Assembly: GCF_002197755.1 (NCBI RefSeq)
Contig: NZ_NHOT01000003.1
Span: forward strand, 620,001-684,000
DNA: 64,000 bases
Source: Pedobacter sp. AJM
Lineage (GTDB): Bacteria > Bacteroidota > Bacteroidia > Sphingobacteriales > Sphingobacteriaceae
Direction of reading: 5' to 3'
Below the pieces are notes generated by a model, which was given only the letters and a program-made list of their open reading frames with translations, was not told the origin of the DNA and ran no database searches. Shown in pieces: positions 1 to 6,937 of the stretch (positions are counted from its first letter, which is position 1; every line of letters begins with the position of its first letter). Both the position numbers and the translations under genes were made by a program.

Positions 1-772
1 GTTGGTTAAAGGTTTTGCTGTACATCAGGTTCGATGCTTTGATGGCATAATCCAGATCAGGATGGCCGCCGGCCTGGCCGCTGCTTTCACTTTCCAGTAT
101 GGTATCCTGTTTGGGGTTATAGGCGAAACGTTTGTTTTTAAGGGGTGCCAGTTCCATGGCGTATTGCAGGTTGTGGACATCCCGGCCATAAAACAGGCCA
201 ATGTCCTTTTGGGTGTCAGGCTTCCCGAAATTCAGCTGCTTACCATCATAATACAGCCATTCATGGTATTCGCCAGAAAGGCGGTTTAAAAATTCCCAGT
301 CGCTTTCCTTGTACTGGATCAGGTAATCAATACTGGCCTGGCGGCTGGCATTGGCTACAATTTTTAAATCGTTTGCCGGGGTATCAATGGTGGCCAGTTT
401 TACAATTTCATTTAAATCTTTATCCAGGTAAGAACCGAGGTCTTCCCCGCGATCAATCAAAATAGTGGGGCTGTAACCACTCACAATCAACACCCCATGG
501 TAGCCATGGCTTTGGGCCAGCTCTACCCGGGTAACCAGGCCAGCAAATTGCTGCATCTGTTCGGTTGCGTAGCCAAAGGAGGCGGTTAGGGTTTTACCTA
601 CAAAATCGCGGCTGTCATCCAGGTTAATCAGGCCGGGGGCACCCATCTGGTCGTGGTTAAACCGGAGTTCAAAATAATGGTGGCTGTTAAATTCCTGTTG
701 TAAACTAAATGAGGCAAAATGAGGTATCGCCTGGTCTTCTATATTGATTTCGGTGATGAGTTTGTTTTCCAT
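1..772 (-). CDS. vgrG: VgrG-family type VI secretion spike protein (partial, N-terminal ~257 residues)
   Basis: The minus-strand frame is open from an ATG at 772 to the window edge, so the C-terminus lies outside. The translation starts MENKLITEINIEDQAIPHF and contains the pattern of the gp27-like half of Vgr proteins: an ESDWEFLNRLSGEYHEWLYY segment followed by DGKQLNFG (about residues 158-185), then a stretch on subdomain closure (GRDVHNLQY). VgrG trimers form the puncture tip of the contractile type VI secretion system; Bacteroidota carry the T6SS-iii subtype. No other T6SS gene is visible because the operon would continue to the left. A related contractile injection (phage or PVC-like) spike cannot be excluded from this half alone. 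Confidence 0.85.
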   Translation of the reverse strand, partial: MENKLITEINIEDQAIPHFASFSLQQEFNSHHYFELRFNHDQMGAPGLINLDDSRDFVGKTLTASFGYATEQMQQFAGLVTRVELAQSHGYHGVLIVSGYSPTILIDRGEDLGSYLDKDLNEIVKLATIDTPANDLKIVANASRQASIDYLIQYKESDWEFLNRLSGEYHEWLYYDGKQLNFGKPDTQKDIGLFYGRDVHNLQYAMELAPLKNKRFAYNPKQDTILESESSGQAGGHPDLDYAIKASNLMYSKTFNQ

Positions 773-1264
773 AGGGCTAAGCTGTTCACCATTTTAATTT
801 AAACCTGCACCCAATATTGCTGATGAATCTGTTTATTGAAAATGAGTGCGTTGGCGTAAAATTTAATGATGGTTAATTTGGTTAAACGATATATGCTTTT
901 ACCAAATATTGAGCCAATGAATGATCTATGTTGCTCATTTACAGCTGTTCAATCTTCCCGATTTTTGAAAAGGTTTAATGTAAAGCATTTAAACATAGAT
1001 TTTATCAGGAAAAGATGCTTGTATTTATTTTAAAATAATTTTCGTATCACTTATCATACTTCATATAAATCAAAATGTTGTGGGTTTTCAGGGCAATGTG
1101 TAGTGCTTTTATACACGGCACATTGAGATCATAAACTCAAATCATCGATGGCATGGCTGCGAATTTAGACTTGATGAGTTTTAAAAATTAATATTGCAAT
1201 AACCGGAAATTTATAAACCGGAAACAAGCGATAGCAGATAATGCCAATAATAAAATGATGAATT

Positions 1265-1303
1265 CCCGAAACAAAAAAAGCCGAAACATTTTTTTGTTTC
1301 GGG
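1265..1303. repeat. Perfect 15-bp inverted repeat, left part of GAAAC palindrome cluster
   Basis: CCCGAAACAAAAAAA (1265-1279) is exactly reverse-complementary to 1289-1303, with a 9-nt loop that itself contains another CCGAAACA. The stem is too A/T-biased and in the wrong context to be an ordinary terminator of the flanking genes, which are about 480 bp away on either side. Confidence 0.85.
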
Positions 1304-1323
1304 AAAATTTGTTTCCAAAATCC

Positions 1324-1371
1324 GAAACGTTTTTTCTGGAAACAAAAATTTGTTTCGCTAAAAAACGTTTC
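1324..1371. repeat. Nested 48-bp palindrome, right part of GAAAC cluster
   Basis: Outer arms GAAACGTTTTTT (1324-1335) and its exact complement (1360-1371) enclose inner arms GAAACAAA (1339-1346) and TTTGTTTC (1349-1356), separated by symmetric 3-nt mismatches. Together with the 1265-1303 hairpin the 107 bp contain eight GAAAC or GTTTC words beside the two hairpins. Confidence 0.85.
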
Positions 1372-1732
1372 AACATTCGCATTACATACAATAAATGGAC
1401 TTTTTTGAAAAAAACACGCCTGAATAATAGTCAATAATCATGATTAAATTAAAAATTTCGGGATATTTGAATAGTAGTACTAATCATACAGTCAGACTAA
1501 ATTAATAATTAGTACCTCGCCAACCACATAAGTTTTGGATCACATGCTTATATCTTTCAGGAAGAGGATTTGGAGGGGAATTTTTAACCTCTGCCAATGA
1601 GATTATTTCGGCTTATAAAAAGCTTTATAATTGGTTTTCTAATGCTAATGAATGGGTAAATTCTTGTAAAACAAAAGGAAAACGGTGCACGGTATTAAAT
1701 CAGATAAATTAATTTCTTAAATAATACAGCAG

Positions 1733-1765
1733 CAAACCTTACCGGTTTTAAACTAGTAAGGTTTG
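1733..1765 (-). terminator. Possible terminator of tatA
   Basis: CAAACCTTAC (1733-1742) pairs perfectly with 1756-1765 across a 13-nt loop, 18 bp downstream of the tatA stop on the minus strand. The U-tract expected after the stem is poor, so termination efficiency is uncertain. Confidence 0.5.
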
Positions 1766-1783
1766 TTGGTTATCATAAAAAAT

Positions 1784-1975
1784 TTATTTCGTTTTTTCAT
1801 TAACCGGGGCGGGAACGGGTTCATCCTGCTGGCCTTGCTTAAATTCTTTAATTCCTTTACCTAGGCCTTTCATCAGTTCCGGAATTTTCTTTCCTCCAAA
1901 CAATAATAATATGGCTATGCCAAGGATAATCATTTCCGGGCCGCCCAATAATGCGGCAATTGTAAAATCTTTCAT
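1784..1975 (-). CDS. tatA: Sec-independent protein translocase subunit TatA/E
   Basis: The 63-residue product has the TatA layout: a short periplasmic N-terminus, one transmembrane helix (about residues 12-26, PEMIILGIAILLLF), the hinge FGGKKIPEL, an amphipathic helix (MKGLGKGIKEFKQG) and a charged tail. TatA oligomers form the pore through which the Tat pathway exports folded proteins across the inner membrane. Length and motif order are typical of Bacteroidota TatA. It is a single-gene unit here; tatC is not in the window. Confidence 0.93.
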   Translation of the reverse strand: MKDFTIAALLGGPEMIILGIAILLLFGGKKIPELMKGLGKGIKEFKQGQQDEPVPAPVNEKTK

Positions 1976-2175
1976 AGGTTCTATGTTTCTGGTATTTTCA
2001 TATACGACAGAAACCAGCCTTTGGTTTTTACCTGATGATCAGCTTTTCCAATAGAATTGCACCATCCGTTTTCATCTCCGGCCTTCCTCAACATAAGTTC
2101 TTTTAAAAAGAATCGTTATAGCTATAATCGGAATTTTGTATGTTTGATTTGAACAAAACCTTAACACCAAAAAAA

Positions 2176-2706
2176 ATGAACATCAGTAAAAACATTTTAT
2201 TCACCTCACTTATCGCATTATCAACACTAAGCATGTATTCATGCAAAACCAAAAAACTGGCAGCCAAACCAGCACCTGCACCGGTAGCTCAACCAGCTCC
2301 ACCTGCAGAAGCCAAAAAACCGGCACCTGAGCCTGAAAAAGAACCTGAAGCAGCGCCATCAGATCAGCCAAACTTCAATCTGGATAATATTCAGTTTGAG
2401 TTTAATTCCTTTGTGCTCAAAACCTCTTCCTTTTCTATTTTAGACAAAGCGGTAGCAGAAATGAAAAAATCGCCAAATACCCAGTTTGTATTGAATGGTC
2501 ACTCTTCTGCAGAAGGTAGTCCGGAGCATAACATGTCGCTTTCAGTAGATCGTGCAAATGCTGTTAAATCATATTTTGTAAATGCAGGTTTAAGTGCCGA
2601 TCGTTTTACCATTGTAGGCCATGGGGAAAAAGAACCCATCAGCACCAATAATACCGAAGAAGGAAGAACCTTAAACAGAAGAACGGAGATTAAGATTAAA
2701 AATTAA
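2176..2706 (+). CDS. OmpA-family outer-membrane lipoprotein
   Basis: Starting at the ATG at 2176 gives a clean lipoprotein signal (MNISKNILFTSLIALSTLSM) ending in the lipobox LSMYSC, so the ATG at 2140 is less likely. A Pro/Ala/Lys/Glu-rich spacer (about residues 27-62) follows, then an OmpA C-terminal peptidoglycan-binding domain (about 72-175) with the NGHSSAEGSPEHNMSLSVDRA and RFTIVGHGEKEP motifs and the terminal NRRTEIKI. The protein should be anchored in the outer membrane and bind peptidoglycan diaminopimelate non-covalently, like Pal. It stands alone with its own strong terminator. Confidence 0.9.
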   Translation: MNISKNILFTSLIALSTLSMYSCKTKKLAAKPAPAPVAQPAPPAEAKKPAPEPEKEPEAAPSDQPNFNLDNIQFEFNSFVLKTSSFSILDKAVAEMKKSPNTQFVLNGHSSAEGSPEHNMSLSVDRANAVKSYFVNAGLSADRFTIVGHGEKEPISTNNTEEGRTLNRRTEIKIKN

Positions 2707-2736
2707 TCGCATCCTTCCATAGTAAATATTAACCTG

Positions 2737-2798
2737 AACATGCAATAACTGAATAGCATACCCGGTATGCCCAACCGCAGTTCATTGCATGTTTTTTC
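2737..2798 (+). terminator. Long nested hairpin terminator after the OmpA lipoprotein gene
   Basis: AACATGCAATAACTG (2737-2751) pairs with 2778-2793 across a single-base bulge, an inner GCATA/TATGC stem (2756-2760/2766-2770) is nested within it, and a T-run starts at 2792. The two-tier stem is longer than the usual intrinsic terminator. Confidence 0.8.
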
Positions 2799-2893
2799 TT
2801 TTCATTCATTATTTTATTTTATTTCTGTTTCCGATCAACAATATTTAATTTCATTGAATATCCCCACATTGAGCTGAATTAAACCCGAATATT

Positions 2894-3702
2894 GTGCATC
2901 CCGTTTTAGTTAGAAATAATATTAAAATTCTTGGTGAAGGTAGCCAGATCATTGTTTTTGCACATGGTTTTGGCTGTACACAAAGCACCTGGAAATACAT
3001 TACCCACTCTTTTCTGAAAGATTATAAGGTGATTTTGTTTGACTATGTAGGATCTGGAAACACCGACATCAGTCAGTATGATTACCACAAATATGCTACT
3101 TTAGAAGGTTATGCCTGCGATGTTCTTGATATTATAGCTGCACTTCAGCTTCAGGAAATTATTTTTGTCGGCCACTCGGTTAGCGCCATGATCGGGATGA
3201 TTGCCGCAATACAAAAACCAGATGTTTTAAGAAATTGATCTTTATCGGGCCTTCCCCTAAATACCTGAATGATCAACATTATATTGGCGGATTTAAAACT
3301 GAAGATATAGCAGCCCTTTTTAACCATATTGTGGACGATTATTCCGGATGGGCCAAAGCGATTTCACCAGCTGTGCTGGATTGTCCTCATAAACCTGAAT
3401 TAACAGAATTTTTAATTGAATGCTTCGAAGAAACCAATCCCAGTATTGCATTGGCCTTTGCCATGGCTACCTTTAAAACAGATTGCCGGGAAAAATTAAA
3501 AGAACTATCCGTTCCAAGCCTGACTTTAGCCATGGCCAATGATCCGCTGGTTCCACTGCATATAGGCGAATACATCAGGGAGTATACACCCAATAATTTT
3601 TTAGTTGTGATGAAGGCCACCGGTCACTTCCCACAGATTTGTGAACCGGAAGAAACCGTGAAAGAAATCAAAAAATTTATTATGGATGAACACATGTGCT
3701 AA
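2894..3702 (+). pseudogene. RsbQ-like alpha/beta hydrolase interrupted by a one-base frameshift
   Basis: Frame 1 (GTG at 2894 to TGA at 3238) encodes the N-terminal half with the oxyanion segment FAHGFGCTQSTW and the nucleophile elbow GHSVS (Ser95). The second frame resumes immediately with LIFIGPSPKYLND and carries the catalytic Asp (NDPLVP) and His (ATGHFPQ). Joined, the two total about 269 residues, the length of Bacillus RsbQ, and align end to end with no gap. Reading GATGTTTTAAG (near 3221-3231) with one extra T would restore PDVFKKLIFIGPSP. RsbQ is a hydrolase that activates the PAS-phosphatase RsbP in energy stress; no RsbP-like partner is adjacent. Either a true pseudogene, a homopolymer sequencing error, or (least likely) frameshifting. 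Confidence 0.85.
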
Positions 3703-3830
3703 ATCATAATAATATCTTCTTTACTTATGCTCTGAAGAAATTGTTGAATATATTGTTCAGACATCAGGATTTAGTGCCCTAATTCCCGCCTCTTCCATAG
3801 CAACACCTGCACGAATAATCTTAATTAGCC

Positions 3831-3866
3831 ACAAAGCTTGATCACTCCAAAATAATCAAGCTTTGT
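3831..3866. terminator. Perfect 12-bp hairpin downstream of the rsbQ remnant
   Basis: ACAAAGCTTGAT (3831-3842) is exactly complementary to 3855-3866 across a 12-nt loop. There is no immediate T-run, so it may be a rho-type or processing structure rather than a classical terminator. Confidence 0.5.
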
Positions 3867-4101
3867 AGTCATGAGATTTTTAATTTTCCTGTTTTCCAAA
3901 AATAGCTGTTAAAATGCCATGTAAAATAGGTTGAATGATAACAACGACGCCTCCTTCTCAAATGTGATATATAATTTTTAAAGGAGAGATAAAAATTATA
4001 AGGTTCAATCATTATTATAGCATTTTCGAATAATCATATTCTTCCGATATAATACCGCACTTGTTGGCATATTATTTGTAACAAAAGCAACGACATTCAA
4101 A

Positions 4102-4251
4102 ATGAATGATATGATCATCAATATAATGAACAAAATGAATAAATCTGTTCATTTCAAAAACCAGACAAAATATAAACCCGTATATAAGCCAAAATCATTT
4201 ATTATTTATGCTCCTCTGGCGCTTTTGGGCATGAATAAACTGAATGGATAA
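4102..4251 (+). CDS. Possible small protein, 49 residues
   Basis: ATG at 4102 to TAA at 4249-4251 encodes a Lys/Asn-rich peptide beginning MNDMIINIMNKMNK with a short hydrophobic stretch (SFIIYAPLALLGMN) near the C-terminus. It ends 32 bp before the M16-like gene and could be its upstream cistron. No family is recognised, and low-complexity composition means it may be chance. Confidence 0.25.
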   Translation: MNDMIINIMNKMNKSVHFKNQTKYKPVYKPKSFIIYAPLALLGMNKLNG

Positions 4252-4283
4252 CTATAATTTATCATCATAAAAAAATAACACAC

Positions 4284-4910
4284 ATGAACACTATCAAAAA
4301 AATCTTCGTTTTCTCGTTAATTATCTTTTCTGCATCGGCCAGTAATGCACAAAATGGTATGCGTGAACCTATCAATTATTCGTTAAAAAATGGTATGAAA
4401 ATTATCGTTTCAGAAAATCAAAAGTCCCAGGGTGCATTTTCGAGTTTTACCTTAGATACCAGAGCATTTCAAAATAAGAAGGATGGCATTGTAGAATTGC
4501 TTAATGCGACATTAAATGAGCGTGCCTCAAAAAATGATCAGATCCTGTTTAAAGATAACAGTGGCAGGTTGGCTACCAATAATGCCCAGCTGGAAAAAGG
4601 ATTAACAGAAATGGCCTCCATCATTCAACATACTGACATCAACCAAAAAGCATTCGATAGCGGCAAAGCGACATTACTTGCCAGCTTAAAAAAACAGGAT
4701 TACGATTACGACCAAACGGTAAATGAAAATACGATAAATGCTATATCGCTTGGAGATCTTCAGGCTTTTTATAATGAAATCTCACCTGAAAAAACATTTT
4801 TAACCGTTGCGGGTAATGTTGAAATGAATACGGCAAAAGCAGCCGTAAAAAAGGCATTTGGAAACTGGAAAAAAGCGAATAAAGAAGAAATTTCTTCAAT
4901 AGCAAAATAA
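4284..4910 (+). CDS. Secreted M16-peptidase-like protein lacking the zinc motif
   Basis: The 208-residue product has a signal peptide (MNTIKKIFVFSLIIFSASASNAQ) and then INYSLKNGMKIIVSENQ, which is the usual opening strand of an M16 (pitrilysin/insulinase) domain. The C-terminal part (SLGDLQAFYNEISPEKTFLTVAGNVEMNTAKAAVKKAFGNWKK) matches the end of an M16 half-domain. The HxxEH zinc site that normally sits near residue 60-70 is absent: the corresponding place reads GIVELLNATLNE. The protein is also only one half of a normal M16 pair and the internal region is shortened. It is therefore probably non-catalytic, perhaps a partner or inhibitor-like subunit. The fold assignment is by pattern only. 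Confidence 0.7.
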   Translation: MNTIKKIFVFSLIIFSASASNAQNGMREPINYSLKNGMKIIVSENQKSQGAFSSFTLDTRAFQNKKDGIVELLNATLNERASKNDQILFKDNSGRLATNNAQLEKGLTEMASIIQHTDINQKAFDSGKATLLASLKKQDYDYDQTVNENTINAISLGDLQAFYNEISPEKTFLTVAGNVEMNTAKAAVKKAFGNWKKANKEEISSIAK

Positions 4911-4928
4911 TGTTATCCTACTTTAAAT

Positions 4929-4962
4929 AAAAAGCTTTCTGATTAAAATCAGGAAGCTTTTT
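4929..4962 (+). terminator. Intrinsic terminator after the M16-like gene
   Basis: AAAAGCTTTCTGAT pairs with ATCAGGAAGCTTTTT around a TAAA loop (one G-T pair), followed by T residues, 19 bp after the stop. Confidence 0.8.
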
Positions 4963-5046
4963 ATGCTTAAAATGTTACATGATTTTGTCCGGCTCCGGAT
5001 CAGATTAATTAAACATTCAATATCTTAGCGCATCAATTATCCCGCT

Positions 5047-6393
5047 ATGAAAAAGACCGCTATCATACTCTTTTCTTTTTTGATCACCTCACTTCATGCA
5101 CAAACTGTAGTAAACCGAAATCAGGATATTGATCAAATGGTTAAAGCTGTGAGCCAGGATTCATTGAAGTCATATATTGCTCAAATGGTTTCCTTTGGCA
5201 CCAGAAATACGTTAAGTGATATGAAAAGCAAAACCAAAGGAATTGGGGCAGCCAGAAATTGGGTGGTTGGAAAGTTTAATCAATTTGCAAAACAAGGTGA
5301 TGGCCGGCTCTCGGCATATTTAGATACCACTACTTTTAAACCAGACGGTAAACGGGTAGACCAACCTACCCTATTGGGAAATGCAGTGGCCATATTAAAA
5401 GGAACTGATCCAAATGATAAAAGGGTTTATGTGGTCAGCGGGCATTTGGATAGTCGCGTTACAGATGTAATGAACAGAACCAGTAATGCACCCGGAGCAA
5501 ACGATGATGGCAGCGGGGTAGCCGGCGTAATAGAAGCCGCAAGGATTATGAGCCGGTATAAATTTCCTACCACCATTATTTTCGTTGCCGTTAGCGGTGA
5601 GGAACAATCGTTATTAGGTTCGGGTTTTATGGCGGATAAAGCTAAAAAAGAAGGCTGGAATGTTGATGCGATGCTTAACAATGATATGATTGGCAGCAAT
5701 AACAGCAGTGAAACACAAATTATAGACAATACCCGGTTACGTGTGTTTAGTGAAGGCCTACCGGCGTATGAGCTGGATAAAAACGCTAAAAGCATCCGCC
5801 AGTTTGGATTGGAAAATGATGGTAAAAGCCGTCAGCTGGCAAGATACGTAAAGGAAGTTGGCGAACGTTATGTCGATCAGCTGGAGATTAAACTCATTTA
5901 CAGAAATGACCGCTTTTTAAGGGGTGGCGACCACACGCCTTTTGTTGAAAATGGCTTTACCGCAGTAAGAATCACTGAAATGAATGAAAATTTTGATCAT
6001 CAGCATCAGGATTTAAGAACGGAAAATGGCATTAAATATGGCGATTTACAAGAATTTATGGATTTTGAATACCTCAGAAAAAATACGGGTGTTAATATCG
6101 CCGTCTTGGCCAATTTAGCCAAAGCACCTTCAGCACCCATAGAAGTTAAAATAGATGTTAAAAACCTGAGCAATGCTTCACAATTATATTGGAAAGCACC
6201 GTTAAGCGGCAATGTGAAGGGTTATTATGTGCTCATGCGCGAAACCAGCAGCCCCGTTTGGGAAAAGAAATTTTTTACTTCAGCCACTAAGATAACGCTA
6301 CCCTATAGTAAAGACAATTATTTATTTGCTGTACAAAGTGTTGGCAATGAAGAGAATGAAAGCCTTGCGGTTGTTCCCGGCATTGGCAGATAG
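5047..6393 (+). CDS. Secreted M28-family zinc aminopeptidase
   Basis: A signal peptide (residues 1-18, ending LHAQ) precedes an M28 peptidase domain with all metal ligands visible: His133 in SGHLDSR, Asp153 in GANDDGSG, Glu185-Glu186 in SGEEQ (general base and ligand), Asp213 in NNDMIG and His296 in GGDHTPF. These would hold two zinc ions and remove N-terminal residues from peptides in the periplasm or outside the cell. Residues about 360-448 look like a fibronectin-III-type beta domain (PSAPIEVKIDV...YWKAPLSGNVKGYYVLMRE). It is transcribed alone or with the downstream tspO after a weak terminator. Confidence 0.92.
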   Translation: MKKTAIILFSFLITSLHAQTVVNRNQDIDQMVKAVSQDSLKSYIAQMVSFGTRNTLSDMKSKTKGIGAARNWVVGKFNQFAKQGDGRLSAYLDTTTFKPDGKRVDQPTLLGNAVAILKGTDPNDKRVYVVSGHLDSRVTDVMNRTSNAPGANDDGSGVAGVIEAARIMSRYKFPTTIIFVAVSGEEQSLLGSGFMADKAKKEGWNVDAMLNNDMIGSNNSSETQIIDNTRLRVFSEGLPAYELDKNAKSIRQFGLENDGKSRQLARYVKEVGERYVDQLEIKLIYRNDRFLRGGDHTPFVENGFTAVRITEMNENFDHQHQDLRTENGIKYGDLQEFMDFEYLRKNTGVNIAVLANLAKAPSAPIEVKIDVKNLSNASQLYWKAPLSGNVKGYYVLMRETSSPVWEKKFFTSATKITLPYSKDNYLFAVQSVGNEENESLAVVPGIGR

Positions 6394-6400
6394 AAAACAT

Positions 6401-6430
6401 TAAGCTTTACCAAAGTTTAAGCTTATTTTT
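6401..6430 (+). terminator. Weak hairpin between the M28 gene and tspO
   Basis: TAAGCTT (6401-6407) and AAGCTTA (6419-6425) form a 7-bp stem followed by five Ts. It directly abuts the tspO start region. Confidence 0.45.
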
Positions 6431-6435
6431 AGGCC

Positions 6436-6909
6436 ATGAAATTTAAGCCTTTAGCATTCATTTTAAGCATACTGATCACCCTGAGTATTGGGGCATTGGG
6501 CGGTTATGCTACAGCGCAATCGGTCAGAACCTGGTATCCTTTATTAAATAAGCCCGCTTTTAATCCACCTAACTGGCTTTTTGCGCCGGTTTGGACAAGC
6601 CTGTATGTATTAATCGGAATAGCTGCTTATCTGGTTTGGGTTAAACGCGATCGCATTGTTCACTTCCCCAGAACGGTAGCCGTTTATTTCATCCAGCTTA
6701 TTTTAAACCTGGCCTGGTCTTTTATTTTCTTTTACCTGCATGAAATTGGTTTTGCCCTGGCAGAGATTATTGTACTCCTGGCGGTTATCATTCTTAACGC
6801 AATGATGTTTTATAAAATAGATAAATGGGCAGGGCTACTATTCATCCCCTACATACTTTGGGTTAGTTTTGCATCATTTTTAACTTATAACCTATTCATA
6901 TTGAATTAA
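6436..6909 (+). CDS. tspO: TspO/MBR family tryptophan-rich sensory protein
   Basis: A 157-residue protein with five predicted membrane helices and the family signature NKPAFNPPNWLFAPVWTSLY (about residues 36-55), plus LNLAWSFIFF in the fourth helix region. TspO proteins bind porphyrins and related ligands in the membrane and modulate tetrapyrrole and stress responses. Length is standard for bacterial TspO. It lies 42 bp after the M28 peptidase gene and 28 bp before the patatin gene, but a functional link is not evident. Confidence 0.93.
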   Translation: MKFKPLAFILSILITLSIGALGGYATAQSVRTWYPLLNKPAFNPPNWLFAPVWTSLYVLIGIAAYLVWVKRDRIVHFPRTVAVYFIQLILNLAWSFIFFYLHEIGFALAEIIVLLAVIILNAMMFYKIDKWAGLLFIPYILWVSFASFLTYNLFILN

Positions 6910-6937
6910 TTTTAAAAGAAAATCTTATTTTAGGAGA

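Larger units (their letters stand above)
773..1783. other. 1 kb intergenic region between vgrG and tatA
   Basis: No convincing gene is present. It holds a cluster of GAAAC/GTTTC inverted repeats (1265-1371, listed separately), an open but start-less frame at 1509-1712 on the plus strand (residues such as SGRGFGGEFLTSANEII, no Met codon) that could be a gene remnant, and a perfect 10-bp stem at 1733-1765. Short frames crossing 1165-1437 on both strands merely read through the repeat cluster and are rejected as genes. Confidence 0.6.
3703..4283. other. Intergenic region, 580 bp
   Basis: A+T-rich. It contains one perfect 12-bp hairpin (3831-3866) and a 49-codon open frame (4102-4251), both listed separately. 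No RNA gene or promoter match was recognised. Confidence 0.5.

Noticed and set aside
1165..1437. Overlapping open frames on both strands through the GAAAC palindrome cluster
   Set aside because: They exist only because the palindrome lacks stop codons; the translations are low-complexity (repeated FVSRK/KKRF words) and mirror each other on opposite strands.
2140..2175. Upstream ATG for the OmpA lipoprotein
   Set aside because: It would add 12 residues before a textbook lipoprotein signal peptide, so the ATG at 2176 is preferred.
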